A stretch of 64,000 nt of DNA from Tepidimonas ignava (GTDB taxonomy: Bacteria > Pseudomonadota > Gammaproteobacteria > Burkholderiales > Burkholderiaceae_C). The translations under genes and the position numbers were made by a program. The notes beneath the pieces were generated by a model. That model was not told where the DNA came from and searched no databases. It saw only the letters and a program-made list of their open reading frames with translations. The DNA is taken from contig NZ_SMAH01000011.1 of the NCBI RefSeq assembly GCF_004342625.1, positions 45,917 to 109,916 of the forward strand, written 5' to 3'. Positions 9,601 through 18,301 of this stretch are shown piece after piece. The stretch's first letter is position 1. Every line of letters begins with the position of its first letter.

Positions 9601-10011
9601 GTGGCCAAACACCGGGTACACCAGCAGCGACACCCACGCCGACAGCGCCAGGTAGGCCCCGAAACGCATGCGCTCGGCCACGGCGCCTGACACGATGGTG
9701 GCCGCGGTGGCGCAAAACATGATTTGAAATAGCGCGAAGCCCAGCAGGCGCGGCTCGTCAGGCAACTGCGCGGCGATGCCGAACAGCCCGGCACCGATCC
9801 AGCCTGCCACGCTGGGCCCGAACATCAGCCCAAAACCCACGGCCCAATACAGCAGTGCCGCCACCGCAAAGTCCGACAGGTTCTTGGCGGCGACGTTGAT
9901 CGAGTTTTTGGTCCGCGTCAGGCCCGACTCAAGGCAAAGAAAGCCGGCCTGCATCACAAACACCAGGCCGGCGCACAGCAACACCCACAGCAGATCGACG
10001 ACGGCTGACAT
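6628..10011 (-). CDS. Amt-like ammonium sensor fused to PAS-PAS-GGDEF-EAL
   Basis: A 1127-residue fusion. Residues about 1-380 are an ammonium-transporter domain: the pore histidines are present (VVHSVGG, His167; AIPAH, His321), as are AERMRFGAYL, GHWAWGGAW and FGWLGFNGGS. A linker with a HAMP-like helix (390-445) leads to two PAS domains (about 455-565 and 575-690). The GGDEF domain has an intact GGDEF at 777-781 and an RSAD inhibitory site five residues before it. The EAL domain has EIL in place of EAL (908-910) but keeps NLSG, ETAAM, DDFGSG and LKIDGSF, so both diguanylate cyclase and phosphodiesterase activity are plausible. It probably senses ammonium at the membrane and sets c-di-GMP. 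The ATG after GGAGGGGACACCG is preferred over a TTG 15 bases upstream. Confidence 0.93.
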   Translation of the reverse strand: MSAVVDLLWVLLCAGLVFVMQAGFLCLESGLTRTKNSINVAAKNLSDFAVAALLYWAVGFGLMFGPSVAGWIGAGLFGIAAQLPDEPRLLGFALFQIMFCATAATIVSGAVAERMRFGAYLALSAWVSLLVYPVFGHWAWGGAWVPDARGWLAELGFVDFAGSTVVHSVGGWVALWVVLRLGPRSGRFPAEGPPPVIPAGNLPLAMLGALLLFFGWLGFNGGSTLAFDARVPGVLLHTTLAAAAGAVAGLLVGRWLHGYFEVMYLINGLIAGLVAVTAGAHALSAPTSLLVGAVGALAMAAANEWLLRRRIDDAVGAIPAHLAAGAWGTLVVGLLGDPVALGTGLARPAQVGVQLLGIVVCGLWCALATAVFLWLVRDRDLRVTPEEEHGGLNVAEHGARTELIELLDAMEQQRRSGDLSRRVPEEDFTEVGQIARAYNRVIAALQAVTQRTLALVREMRDGLLTFEPDGTLLSLNPGAEQLLGVPAHEVLGRPLPEVLRRAGHAQPPPLERLTRPGTTLELRMARGGARTFYELSIDDFHQDDRTLYSAVLRDISDRKHVELQLQRERDLAQVTLASIGDGVITTDEAGLVQYVNPVAARLTGWPAHQARGQPITTVYRLVDETQGEPLPNPVREVLQGKNPAARREHALLLRRDGERIPVIDTAAPIRSREGFLLGAVLVFHDVTVTLNLARELSHQATHDALTGVPNRREFERRLSELLARPEPTQHVLCYLDLDQFKIVNDTCGHVAGDELLRQVTQLIRSHLRSADTLARLGGDEFGLILQGCDADHALPVVQRIREAIADFRFAWGERSFAIGVSIGLVPIGPLEREPGPLLAAADAACYAAKEAGRNRIHVYQPDDRELLERQGQMQWVARLQAALDEDRLRLFAQPILPLHDGDGQPHVEILVRLEEDGKLIQPGAFLPAAERYGLMPRIDQWVVRNTLAWLGDRLRQQGRLEGMYAINLSGASLSDERFRQDLQALLQTLQLPPGTLCFEITETAAMASLSTVANFISEARRMGCRFALDDFGSGLSSFAYLKNLPVDFLKIDGSFVKDIESDPIDLAMVQAINAIGHVMGLRTIAEYVSSEAILQRVRELGVDFAQGYHVGAPQPLDALAPVRRMPR

Positions 10012-10060
10012 CGGTGTCCCCTCCAACGGGGGTGCCGCGCACCCCGACGGGGGGATGTGA

Positions 10061-10074
10061 GCAAAAGACGTGCC
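10061..10074 (-). promoter_or_regulatory. Sigma-54 (RpoN) promoter of the Amt-GGDEF-EAL gene
   Basis: On the minus strand GGCACGTCTTTTGC matches the sigma-54 consensus, with the essential GG (-24) and GC (-12) exactly ten bases apart and the typical CACG and TTGC contexts. The transcription start would be near 10050, about 39 bases before the start codon. Sigma-54 promoters need a bound AAA+ activator; a matching NtrC-type palindrome lies about 116 bases upstream of the predicted start. Confidence 0.72.
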
Positions 10075-10150
10075 GGGCTCTGTGCAGGCGACGTGAGCGC
10101 CCGGGACGCCATCGTGGCGGCGGCTTGGCAGGCCGCTGCCGCGTGCGCGT

Positions 10151-10181
10151 CGCCCGATGCACCATGATGGTGCATCGGGCG
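10151..10181. promoter_or_regulatory. NtrC-type enhancer palindrome
   Basis: A perfect 31-base palindrome: 15-base arms around a single central base at 10166. Its core TGCACCATGATGGTGCA agrees with the NtrC (NR-I) consensus TGCACY-N5-TGGTGCA-like at all conserved positions. It sits between the P450 gene's 3' end and the Amt-fusion gene, at about -116 relative to the predicted sigma-54 start, a typical enhancer distance. It could in principle also act as a terminator hairpin for the P450 transcript, but it is beyond that gene's stop on the wrong side of a T tract. Confidence 0.7.
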
Positions 10182-10191
10182 GTGGGCGTGT

Positions 10192-11496
10192 TCAACCTTC
10201 GGTGACGAACGGTGCGCGCACAAAGCCCCGAAACCGCGCCCGCCCGCCCCGCACCGGTGGCGCGCTGAGCGCGTAGCGCGGAAAGCGCGCCAAAAAGCGC
10301 CCGATGGCGATGCGGCCCTCCAGCCGCGCCAGGCTCAGGCCCGCGCACTGGTGCACGCCAAAGCCAAACGCCAGGTGCCGGTTGTCGCTGCGCGTCAGGT
10401 CCAGGCGCTCGGGGTCGGCGAACACCGCCGGGTCGCGGTTGGCCGCGCCAATGCACAGCGTGACCAGGGCACCCTCGGGCAGGGGCACACCCCCCACCAC
10501 GGCCGCGCGCAGCGCACGGCGGTTGCCGAGCTGGTTGCTCGATTCAAAGCGCAAAAACTCATCCACCGCGGCGGCGAGGACGGCCTCGTGTTGTTCGGGT
10601 CGGTCGCGTGTTGCGTGCAGCCGTTGCAGCAGCCGCGCCTTCTCCTGGGGCCACTCGTGCAGGCACACCAGGGCGTTGCCGATCAGGTTGGTCGTGGTCT
10701 CATGGCCAGCGTTGAGCAGGAAGATGCAGTTGTGCAGCAGTTCGGTCTCGCTCAGGCGTTGGCCATCGGCTTCGCCCTGGATCAGGCGCGTGAGCACGTC
10801 GCGCTGGGGGTCCAGCGGGTGGCGGCGGCGGTCGGCCACGAGCGCGCGCAGGTACTCCAGCATCTCCCGCACCGCACGTTCGCCCGCCTGCCGTTGCACG
10901 GGGGTCAGCACCGGCTCCAGGGCCCCCAGAATCGCCAACGACCAGCCGCGCAGCGGGCCGCGCTCGTCGTGCGGCACGGCCAGCAGGTTGCCGATGATCT
11001 CGACCGGGATGGCCGCCGCGTAGTCCTCGATCAGGTCGCCCTGGCCGCGGGCTTCGATTGCATCAAGCAGCCGGTCCACCAGCGCCACCAGGCCCGGCTC
11101 CACGTCGGCGATGGCGCGGCGCGTGAGCGCCCCCATGATGAGTTTGCGCACCCGGGTGTGCAGCGGCGGATCGTTGAACACCAGGCTCGTCGTGTGGTGC
11201 TCGTACAGCGGCGAGTCGGTGCCGTACTTGGGCGCGAACTCGACGTGCTTGTCCGAGCTGAAGGTGGCGGCGTCGCGGTACACGGCCACCAGGTCGGCGT
11301 GCCGAGTCAGGAACCAGCTGCCATCGGGCATCGCCCGCACCGGCTCGCGCTCGCGCAGGGCGGCGTACACCGGGTAGGGGTTGGCCAGAAAGTCGGGTGG
11401 CAGCGCGTGCAGGTCGAACGTGCTGGCGATCGCGGCGGCGCGCTCGGGCGTCATCGGCGGCGTGATGGCCTCGGGCGGCACGGTGGGGGTGACCAT
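10192..11496 (-). CDS. Cytochrome P450
   Basis: A 434-residue soluble bacterial P450 monooxygenase. The I-helix oxygen-activation motif AGHETTTN is at 263-270, the K-helix ExxR is EFLR at 313-316, and the haem loop FGFGVHQCAG places the cysteine ligand at 384. No membrane anchor is present, as in class I bacterial P450s that use a ferredoxin and reductase. Substrate is not predictable; the pattern resembles CYP107/CYP109-like sequences that hydroxylate lipids, terpenoids or macrolides. It begins 22 bases after the alpha/beta hydrolase gene on the same strand, apparently the last gene of a metY-hydrolase-P450 unit. No dedicated ferredoxin gene is adjacent. Confidence 0.95.
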   Translation of the reverse strand: MVTPTVPPEAITPPMTPERAAAIASTFDLHALPPDFLANPYPVYAALREREPVRAMPDGSWFLTRHADLVAVYRDAATFSSDKHVEFAPKYGTDSPLYEHHTTSLVFNDPPLHTRVRKLIMGALTRRAIADVEPGLVALVDRLLDAIEARGQGDLIEDYAAAIPVEIIGNLLAVPHDERGPLRGWSLAILGALEPVLTPVQRQAGERAVREMLEYLRALVADRRRHPLDPQRDVLTRLIQGEADGQRLSETELLHNCIFLLNAGHETTTNLIGNALVCLHEWPQEKARLLQRLHATRDRPEQHEAVLAAAVDEFLRFESSNQLGNRRALRAAVVGGVPLPEGALVTLCIGAANRDPAVFADPERLDLTRSDNRHLAFGFGVHQCAGLSLARLEGRIAIGRFLARFPRYALSAPPVRGGRARFRGFVRAPFVTEG

Positions 11497-11518
11497 GGCG
11501 GTGCAGCAGCGCGTCCCG

Positions 11519-12352
11519 TCAAACCACGCCCACGGGTTGGCGCAGCCAGCCGTGCAGCGCGTCCAGCACGGCGTCGGGGGCCTCGGTCATCAGCGCGTGG
11601 CCGGCGGGCACACGCACCACCTGCACCGCCACCCCCGCGCCGCGGGCGGCGTCAATGAGCGGCTGCGCGGCTTTGGGCGGGGTCATCTGGTCGCGCGTGC
11701 CCAGCACGAACAGCACCGGGCAGCGCACCCGGCGCGCGGCTTGCTCGCCGCCCTGGTAGCCGTCACAGGCGGCAAAGCCGCGGTGAAAGACGTTGACCGC
11801 CCGGTTGCTGGCCAGCACGCGGCGCATCAGCGCGCGCGAGCCGCCGTACAGCCAGGTGCCTGGCCCCAGCGCCGACGGCGGCGGCGCCAGCGTCGAGTGG
11901 CTGTACACATTGACCATGTCGATGGCCTTCAGCGGCGCGTTGAGCGACGCTTCCAGCAACGCCGGCGACACCCGCATCGGGTACGCCGTGCCCACCAACG
12001 CCAGTTGCGACACGCGCTCGGGCGCGTCGGCCGCCGTCTGCAGCGCGATCAGCGAGCCCCAGCTGTGCCCCACCAGCGCGGCGCGCGCCACGCCCAGCGC
12101 GTCCAGCAGGCCGACGACCGCGTGCGCCGCCGCTTCGACGCTGGCCGGCGCCTCGCCGCCGCTGCGGCCGTGGCCGGGCAGGTCGATGGCCAGCACGTTG
12201 AAGCCGTGGTGCGCCAGGTAGCGGCTTTGCAGGATCCACACGCTGTGGTCGTTGAGCACGCCGTGGATCATCACCACGGTGGGCTGGGTGGGGTCAAACG
12301 CCTTGCCGCCGGTGTAGGCGTACAGCGGGGTGCCGTGCACGTCGATCATCAT
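11519..12352 (-). CDS. Alpha/beta-fold hydrolase
   Basis: A 277-residue hydrolase. The oxyanion strand VVMIHGVLNDHSVW, the nucleophile elbow GHSWGS (Ser in the LVGHSWGSLIAL strand), the acid in VLGTRDQMTPP and the late histidine in VPAGHALMTEAP give a full Ser-Asp-His triad. Family relatives are esterases, haloperoxidase-like hydrolases or C-C bond hydrolases; the substrate is unknown. It starts 17 bases after metY and has a ribosome site GGGAGAG before the doubled ATG (the first was used). Position next to an O-acetylhomoserine sulfhydrylase gene hints that it may act on an acyl ester or thioester, but this is inference only. Confidence 0.88.
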   Translation of the reverse strand: MMIDVHGTPLYAYTGGKAFDPTQPTVVMIHGVLNDHSVWILQSRYLAHHGFNVLAIDLPGHGRSGGEAPASVEAAAHAVVGLLDALGVARAALVGHSWGSLIALQTAADAPERVSQLALVGTAYPMRVSPALLEASLNAPLKAIDMVNVYSHSTLAPPPSALGPGTWLYGGSRALMRRVLASNRAVNVFHRGFAACDGYQGGEQAARRVRCPVLFVLGTRDQMTPPKAAQPLIDAARGAGVAVQVVRVPAGHALMTEAPDAVLDALHGWLRQPVGVV

Positions 12353-12369
12353 GGTGCGCTCTCCCAGCG

Positions 12370-13686
12370 TCAGGCGGCTTTTTCGGCGGCCTTGAAGGCA
12401 CGCTTGAGGTCGTCGATCAGGTCGTCCGGGTCTTCCAGGCCGATCGACAGGCGGATCGTGCCTGGTCCGATGCCGGCGGCGGCCAGCGCCTCGTCGCTCA
12501 TGCGGAAGTGCGTCGTGCTGGCCGGGTGGATGACCAGGCTGCGGCAGTCGCCCACGTTGGCCAGGTGGCTGAAGAGCTTGAGCGCTTCGATGAAGGCACG
12601 CCCCTGCGCGCGGCTGCCCTTGAGGTCGAAGCTGAACACGCTGCCGGCGCCGCGCGGCAACAGCCGCTGTGCCAGCGCGTGGCTCGGGTGCTCGGGCAGC
12701 AGCGGGTGGCCCACGCGCGCCACCATCGGGTGCGCGGCCAAAAAAGCCACCACCTTTTCGGTGTTGGCCATGTGCCGTGCCATGCGCAGCGGCAGCGTCT
12801 CGATGCCTTGCAGGATCAGCCACGCGGTGTGGGGACTCATGCACGCGCCAAAGTCGCGCAGGCCCTCGCGTCGCGCGCGCAGGGTGAACGCACCCACCGT
12901 AGACTCTTCGGTGAACACCATGCCGTGAAAGCCCTCGTACGGCTCGGCCAGCTCGGCGTAGCGGCCGTCGCGCGCGTGCGCGGCCTGCCAGTCGAAGCTG
13001 CCGCCATCGACCAGCACGCCGCCGATGACGGTGCCATGGCCGCTGAGGAACTTGGTGGCCGAGTGGACCACCAGATCCGCGCCCAGCGCCAGCGGTTGGA
13101 TCAGCCACGGGGTGGTCAGCGTCGAGTCCACCAGCAGCGGCACGCCAGCCGCGTGGGCGATGTCGGCCACCGCCGGGATGTCCAGCACATCGAGCCCCGG
13201 GTTGCCCACCGTCTCGCCAAACAGCAGCCGCGTGTTGGGGCGGATGGCGGCGCGCCAGCCGTCCAGATCGCCGGGGCGCACGAACGTGGTTTCGATGCCA
13301 AAGCGCGGCAGCGTGTAGTGCAGCAGGTTGTGGCTGCCACCGTACAGCGCGCTGGAGGCGACGATGTGGCCGCCGCTGCCCATCAACGTGGCGATGGCCA
13401 AGTGCAGGGCGGCCTGGCCGCTGGCGGTGCTGATGGCGGCGATGCCACCTTCCAGCGCCGCCACGCGCTGCTCCAGCACGGCGTTGGTGGGGTTGCTGAT
13501 GCGGCTGTAGACGTGACCGGCGCGCTCCAGGTTGAACAGCGCCGCAGCGTGGTCGGCCGACTCGAAGACGAACGACGTCGTCAGGTGGATCGGTACGGCG
13601 CGGGCGCCGGTGGCGGGGTCGGGGGCGGCGGCGGCGCCGGCGTGCAGCGCCAGGGTGTCGAAGCCGGGGTCGGCGTAACCAGGCAT
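12370..13686 (-). CDS. metY: O-acetylhomoserine sulfhydrylase (PLP enzyme)
   Basis: A 438-residue protein of the Cys/Met metabolism PLP family. It opens GFDTLALHAGAAAAPDPATGARAVPIHLTTSFVF, characteristic of O-acetylhomoserine aminocarboxypropyltransferases, and is longer than the roughly 390 residues of MetB/MetZ. The PLP lysine is in HSATKFLSGHG. MetY makes homocysteine from O-acetylhomoserine and sulfide, a direct sulfhydrylation route to methionine. Window neighbours cysM, tusA and the sox genes also handle reduced sulfur. A good ribosome site (GAGGAG) precedes the ATG. It is divergent from the CBS gene, with an AT-rich TATATT between them, and leads an apparent operon with the hydrolase and P450. 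Confidence 0.9.
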   Translation of the reverse strand: MPGYADPGFDTLALHAGAAAAPDPATGARAVPIHLTTSFVFESADHAAALFNLERAGHVYSRISNPTNAVLEQRVAALEGGIAAISTASGQAALHLAIATLMGSGGHIVASSALYGGSHNLLHYTLPRFGIETTFVRPGDLDGWRAAIRPNTRLLFGETVGNPGLDVLDIPAVADIAHAAGVPLLVDSTLTTPWLIQPLALGADLVVHSATKFLSGHGTVIGGVLVDGGSFDWQAAHARDGRYAELAEPYEGFHGMVFTEESTVGAFTLRARREGLRDFGACMSPHTAWLILQGIETLPLRMARHMANTEKVVAFLAAHPMVARVGHPLLPEHPSHALAQRLLPRGAGSVFSFDLKGSRAQGRAFIEALKLFSHLANVGDCRSLVIHPASTTHFRMSDEALAAAGIGPGTIRLSIGLEDPDDLIDDLKRAFKAAEKAA

Positions 13687-13766
13687 GGTGTCTCCTCGCG
13701 TTGTGGTCTATATTAGCTGCACGGCGGCCGCAGTGGCCGCGCCCACGAGACAACAGGAGCCCCACG

Positions 13767-14279
13767 ATGAAAGTCCGCGAAATCCTGCGCGTCAAAGGCG
13801 GCACGCTTTACACCGTGTCGCCCGACGAAAAACTGGGCCGCGCCGTGGAGACGATGGCGCAATTCGACATTGGTTCGCTGGCGGTGATGGAGCACGGCCA
13901 ACTGGTGGGCATGCTGACGTTCCGTGAGGTCATCGACACCATCGCGCGCAACGGCGGCACCGTGGGCGACGTGACCGTGCGCAGCATCATGGACGACCAC
14001 CCGATGACGTGCACGCCCGAAACCGAGCTCGACCAGGTGCGCCCGATGATGCTGGAGCGCCACACGCGCTACATGCCGGTGATGGACGGCGGCATGCTGA
14101 TGGGGGTGATCAGCTTTTACGACGTGGCCAAAGCCGTGGTGGAGATGCAAAGCTTCGAGAACAAAATGCTCAAGGCTTACATCCGCGACTGGCCGGAAGA
14201 TGACGACGCCACCACCGGCGCAGGGGCCGGGCCCGACGGCGGCGCGCCGGCCGCGCAGGGCGGGGCGGCGGCGCACTGA
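13767..14279 (+). CDS. CBS-domain pair protein
   Basis: A 170-residue protein made almost wholly of two CBS domains (about residues 1-62 and 70-130): the first ends DIGSLAVMEHGQLVGMLTFREVI, the second RHTRYMPVMDGGMLMGVISFYDV. CBS pairs bind adenine nucleotides and act as energy or redox sensors. The C-terminal 35 residues are acidic then Gly/Ala rich and likely disordered. A CAGGAG ribosome site precedes the ATG. It ends ten bases before the Na/Pi cotransporter gene, suggesting one transcript, but a regulatory link between the two is only inferred. Confidence 0.92.
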   Translation: MKVREILRVKGGTLYTVSPDEKLGRAVETMAQFDIGSLAVMEHGQLVGMLTFREVIDTIARNGGTVGDVTVRSIMDDHPMTCTPETELDQVRPMMLERHTRYMPVMDGGMLMGVISFYDVAKAVVEMQSFENKMLKAYIRDWPEDDDATTGAGAGPDGGAPAAQGGAAAH

Positions 14280-14288
14280 CCACGCGCC

Positions 14289-15962
14289 GTGGCCGAAGGC
14301 ATCGGGCCAGCGCTGGCCGCCCTGGCGGGCGGGTTGGGCCTGTTCCTGCTGGGCATGGAGCTCATGACGGACGGGCTGCGCCTGGCCGCCGGTGCGGCGC
14401 TGCAGCGCATCTTGCGGGCCTCCACGGCCACGCGCGTGCGCGCGCTCGCCGCCGGTGTGCTGGTGACGGCGGTGGTGCAGTCGTCCAGCGCCGTCACGGT
14501 GGCCACGATCGGGTTCGTCAACGCCGGCCTGCTGACGCTGGGTGGGGCGCTGTGGGTGTTGTTCGGCGCCAACGTCGGCACCACGATGACGGGCTGGCTG
14601 GTGTCGTTGCTGGGGTTCGGGTTCAAGATCGATGCGCTGGCGTTGCCGCTGGTGGGCGCAGGCGTGGCCTTGCGGCTCACCGGCGCGGGCAGCCGGCGCG
14701 CGGCGCTGGGCACGGCGCTGGCCGGCTTCGGCCTGCTGTTGTTGGGCATCGAGATGCTCAAGCACGCGTTCGATGGCGTGGCCAGCGCCGTCACGTTGCC
14801 CGCCGGTGTCGGGTGGACCGCCGTGCTGGCCCAACTGGCCGTGGGCTTGGCGCTGACGGTGTTGATGCAAAGCTCCAGCGCGTCGCTGACGGTGGTGCTC
14901 AGTGCCACCCAGGCCGGGCTCATCACCGCCCAAGGGGCCGCGGCGGCCGTCATAGGGGCCAACATCGGCACCACCGTCACCGCGGTGCTGGCGGTGCTGG
15001 GCGCCACCGCCAACGCCAAGCGTGCGGCGCTGGCGCACGTGGCGTTCAACGTCATCACCGGTGTGGTGGCGCTGGTGTTGCTGCCGTGGCTGGTGCAGGC
15101 CCTGCTGCAGGCCAAGCAGGCGTTGGGCTGGCCGCCGCTGCCGGCGCTGACGGTGGCGATGTTCCACACCATCTTCAACGTGCTGGGGGTGCTGCTGATG
15201 TGGCCACTGGCGCCGGCGCTCACACGCTGGTTGCAGGCGCGCTTTCGGACGGCGGAGGAAGACGAGGCGCGTCCGCGCCACCTGGACCCCACCGTGCTGG
15301 CGGTGCCCGCGCTGGCGCTGGACGCGTTGCGGCACGAGTTGCAGCGCCTGCAAGGCTTGGCGGTGACGGCGTTGCGCACCGTGTTGGAGCTGCCCACGCT
15401 GCACCCTGCATCGGTCGCTGGGCCAGCGCCGGACGTGGCGGCGGTGCAGCAGCGTTTGGGTGCGGCGCGCGGTGCCGCGCGTGGGCTGCAGCATGCGATC
15501 GCTGACTTCGTCGTGCGCTTGCAGCGCGCCGAGCTGGAACGCGCCAGCGCCGAGCGCCTGCCGGATCTGCTGCGTGTGGCGCGTTACGCCGACGTCGCCG
15601 TCGAGCAGGCCGACGAGGCCGCCGAGGCGTTGGCGCCGTGGTCGCAGCCCGTGCCCGGGCTGCCCTTGCTGGAGCTGAGCGCGTTTGGTCAGCGTGCCCG
15701 GGCGCTGCTGGCGCTGCTGGGCACGGGCGCCGCCGACGATGTCACCGCGCTGGAAGCGGCGCTGACCGAAGCCGAAGACGCCTACGCGGTGCTGAAAGCG
15801 GCGCTGTTGCGCTCGGGAGCGCAGGGGCTGCTGGCGCTGGACGCGATGGACGCGTGGCTGCGCGCCGCCAGCGCGTTGCGCCGCGGCCTGCAGCAAATCA
15901 CCAAAGCGGCGCGTTTGTCCCGGGCCACCGAAGCAGGCGCAGGCGGCGGCGCTGCGGGATAA
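14289..15962 (+). CDS. Na/Pi cotransporter family protein with PhoU-like tail
   Basis: A 557-residue membrane protein. Two inverted repeats each carry the family QSSSA signature: [16 protein letters not shown] in the first and [13 protein letters not shown] in the second, each followed by GANVGTT or GANIGTT. This is the NptA/YjbB group that moves phosphate with sodium. After about residue 315 a soluble, helical, PhoU-like region follows, as in YjbB of E. coli. A GTG start ten bases after the CBS gene was used. The stop codon overlaps a possible upstream ATG of aroC (TAATG), so these genes are probably co-transcribed. Confidence 0.9.
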   Translation: MAEGIGPALAALAGGLGLFLLGMELMTDGLRLAAGAALQRILRASTATRVRALAAGVLVTAVVQSSSAVTVATIGFVNAGLLTLGGALWVLFGANVGTTMTGWLVSLLGFGFKIDALALPLVGAGVALRLTGAGSRRAALGTALAGFGLLLLGIEMLKHAFDGVASAVTLPAGVGWTAVLAQLAVGLALTVLMQSSSASLTVVLSATQAGLITAQGAAAAVIGANIGTTVTAVLAVLGATANAKRAALAHVAFNVITGVVALVLLPWLVQALLQAKQALGWPPLPALTVAMFHTIFNVLGVLLMWPLAPALTRWLQARFRTAEEDEARPRHLDPTVLAVPALALDALRHELQRLQGLAVTALRTVLELPTLHPASVAGPAPDVAAVQQRLGAARGAARGLQHAIADFVVRLQRAELERASAERLPDLLRVARYADVAVEQADEAAEALAPWSQPVPGLPLLELSAFGQRARALLALLGTGAADDVTALEAALTEAEDAYAVLKAALLRSGAQGLLALDAMDAWLRAASALRRGLQQITKAARLSRATEAGAGGGAAG

Positions 15963-15970
15963 TGCCGCGC

Positions 15971-17083
15971 ATGAGCGGCAACACCCTGGGCACCCTGTTT
16001 CGCGTCACCAACTTTGGCGAATCGCACGGGCCGGCCATCGGCTGCGTGATCGACGGCTGCCCGCCCGGACTGGCGCTGTCCGAGGCCGACATCCAGCCGG
16101 AGCTGGACCGTCGCCGCCCGGGCAGCAGCCGATTCGTTACCCAGCGGCAAGAAGCCGACCAGGTGCAGATTCTCAGCGGCGTGTACCAGGGGCGCACCAC
16201 CGGCGCGCCCATCGCGCTGCTGATCGCCAACACCGACCAGCGTAGCAAGGACTACGCCGACATCGCGCAAACGTTCCGGCCCGGACACGCCGACTACACC
16301 TACTGGCACAAGTACGGCATCCGTGACCCGCGCGGCGGTGGCCGCTCCTCGGCCCGGCTGACCGCCCCCACCGTGGCGGCCGGGGCCGTGGCGCGCAAGT
16401 GGCTGCGCGAGCGCTACGGCACCGTGGTGCGTGGCTGCCTGTTGCAAATCGGCACGGTGGCGGTGCCGTTCGAGGGTTGGCAGCATGTGGACGCCAACCC
16501 CTTTTTCGCCCCCACGGCGGATGTGTCCGCGCTGGAGGCGTACCTGGGCGAGATCCGCAAAGCCGGCGACTCGGTCGGGGCCAAGCTGCGTGTCGTCGCC
16601 GAGGGCGTGCCGGTGGGGCTGGGCGAGCCGATCTACGACCGTCTGGACGCTGACATCGCGCACGCGATGATGGGCCTCAACGCCGTCAAGGGGGTCGAAA
16701 TTGGCGATGGCTTTGCCTGCGTCACCCAGCGTGGCAGCGAGCATGGCGACGCCATCACGCCGCAGGGGTTCGCCTCCAACCACGCGGGGGGCATCCTCGG
16801 GGGCATCAGCACCGGGCAGGCGATCGTCGTGACGTTGGCCATCAAGCCCACCAGCTCCATCCTGGTGCCGCGGCCGTCCATCGACACCGCGGGGACACCG
16901 ACGGAGGTCATCACCAAGGGCCGCCACGACCCCTGCGTCGGCATACGGGCCGTGCCCATCGTCGAGGCGCTGCTGGCGCTGGTGCTGATGGACCACGCCT
17001 TGCGCCACCGCGCGCAATGCGGTGACGTGCGGGTCAGCCCTGGGCCGGTGGCGGCGCAGGCCCCGCTGCAACCGGCGGCATGA
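15971..17083 (+). CDS. aroC: Chorismate synthase
   Basis: A 370-residue enzyme that makes chorismate from EPSP, the last common step to aromatic amino acids, folate and quinones; it uses reduced FMN. Signatures are [31 protein letters not shown] at the N-terminus (with the active-site His), the [12 protein letters not shown] segment, and the C-terminal [16 protein letters not shown] with the second histidine. The ATG giving MSGNTLG matches the family start; an ATG nine bases upstream overlapping the previous stop is a possible alternative. The last bases overlap the next ATG (ATGA). Confidence 0.96.
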   Translation: MSGNTLGTLFRVTNFGESHGPAIGCVIDGCPPGLALSEADIQPELDRRRPGSSRFVTQRQEADQVQILSGVYQGRTTGAPIALLIANTDQRSKDYADIAQTFRPGHADYTYWHKYGIRDPRGGGRSSARLTAPTVAAGAVARKWLRERYGTVVRGCLLQIGTVAVPFEGWQHVDANPFFAPTADVSALEAYLGEIRKAGDSVGAKLRVVAEGVPVGLGEPIYDRLDADIAHAMMGLNAVKGVEIGDGFACVTQRGSEHGDAITPQGFASNHAGGILGGISTGQAIVVTLAIKPTSSILVPRPSIDTAGTPTEVITKGRHDPCVGIRAVPIVEALLALVLMDHALRHRAQCGDVRVSPGPVAAQAPLQPAA

Positions 17084-18261
17084 ACGCAGCGGCCGCCCCG
17101 CGGCTGTGGCCGTACGCGGCGCTGTCGGCCGGGTATTTCGCGCACATCGGTTTTTTCAATCCGTACCTGCCGCTGTGGTTGCAGCAGCTCGGCTACGGCG
17201 TGTGGGCCATCGGGCTGTTGACCGCGCTGCAGTCGGCCACGCGGGTGTTTGCGCCCTGGCTGTGGGCCAGCCTGAGCGACCGCCACGGCGACCCGTTGCG
17301 CTGGCTGCGCTGGTGCGCCAGCGCCGCGCTGCTGCTGACGCTGGGGCTGTGGTGGCAACCGTGGCCCGGCTGGCTGCCTGTGGTGTTGCTGCTGCTGTTC
17401 ACGCACACCAGCGGCATGATGCCGCTGTCCGAGGCGGCGTTGGCCCACGCGGTCAGCCAACACGGGGGGTTCGACGCGGCGCGCTACGGCCGCATCCGGC
17501 TGTGGGGCTCGCTCGGGTTTTTGGTCACCGTGCTGCTGGCGGGGTACGTGTTCGAGCGCACGGGCATGGGCAGCTTTCCGCTGTGGGCCAGCGCCACGCT
17601 GGCGCTGGTGCTGCTGGCGGTGTGGCGCTTGCCACCGCTGGCGCCGCGGCACCTGGACGCGGCGCAGGAGTGGGCGGCCCCGGCGCTGCGGCAGGTGTTG
17701 CGCCGGCCCTCGGTGCGGTGGTTTTTCGGGGCGCTGTACGGGCACGTGCTGGCCCACGTCCTTATTTACATCTTTTTTTCGCTGTACCTGGACGGGCTGG
17801 GCTACGGCAAAGGCACCATCGGCGCGCTGTGGGCGGTGGCCGTGGTGGTGGAAATCGGCTGGTTTTTCACCCAGGGTCGCTGGCTGCCGCGCTTCAGCGA
17901 CGGGCAGTGGCTGCTGGTGGCCGCGCTGCTGACCGCGCTGCGCATGGCGGCCACGGCGTGGGGCGCGCACGAACTCGCGTGGCTGGTGGCCGCGCAGGTG
18001 GTGCATGCCATCACCTTTGCCGCCCATCACACGGTGTGCATCGGCTGGATCAACCGCCACTTTCCGGGCGCGCTGCGCGCCCGCGGTCAGGCGCTGTACG
18101 CGGTGGTGGGCTACGGTCTGGCGGGCGTGACGGCGGGCGCGCTGGGCGGCGCGATCAGCGCGCGGTTCGGGGTCGGGGCGGTTTTTGTGTTGGGCTTGCT
18201 GGCCGCGCTGGCGGCCGCGGCATGCGCGCTGCCCCTGGCACGCCGGGGGGATGCGGCCTGA
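17080..18261 (+). CDS. MFS transporter, HcaT-like
   Basis: A 393-residue protein with twelve hydrophobic segments, of the MFS_1-like/3-phenylpropionate transporter (HcaT) group. Family features are [21 protein letters not shown] near the N-terminus and the loop-2/3 motif [29 protein letters not shown] follows in helix 5. Substrate is unknown; the HcaT name reflects one characterised E. coli member only. Translation is coupled to aroC by an ATGA overlap. It faces the NnrU gene convergently with about 40 bases between the stops. Confidence 0.88.
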   Translation: MNAAAAPRLWPYAALSAGYFAHIGFFNPYLPLWLQQLGYGVWAIGLLTALQSATRVFAPWLWASLSDRHGDPLRWLRWCASAALLLTLGLWWQPWPGWLPVVLLLLFTHTSGMMPLSEAALAHAVSQHGGFDAARYGRIRLWGSLGFLVTVLLAGYVFERTGMGSFPLWASATLALVLLAVWRLPPLAPRHLDAAQEWAAPALRQVLRRPSVRWFFGALYGHVLAHVLIYIFFSLYLDGLGYGKGTIGALWAVAVVVEIGWFFTQGRWLPRFSDGQWLLVAALLTALRMAATAWGAHELAWLVAAQVVHAITFAAHHTVCIGWINRHFPGALRARGQALYAVVGYGLAGVTAGALGGAISARFGVGAVFVLGLLAALAAAACALPLARRGDAA

Positions 18262-18301
18262 GGACGACACGCCGTCGGGCCTGGCCGCGTGTGCGCCACC
18301 G

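Noticed and set aside
6685..9690. A plus-strand frame of about 1000 codons opposite the Amt-GGDEF-EAL gene
   Set aside because: Antisense shadow with no family features; the minus-strand fusion has six intact motif sets.
10012..10026. TTG start giving five extra residues to the Amt fusion
   Set aside because: It would destroy the GGAGGGG ribosome site, which is properly spaced for the ATG at 10011.
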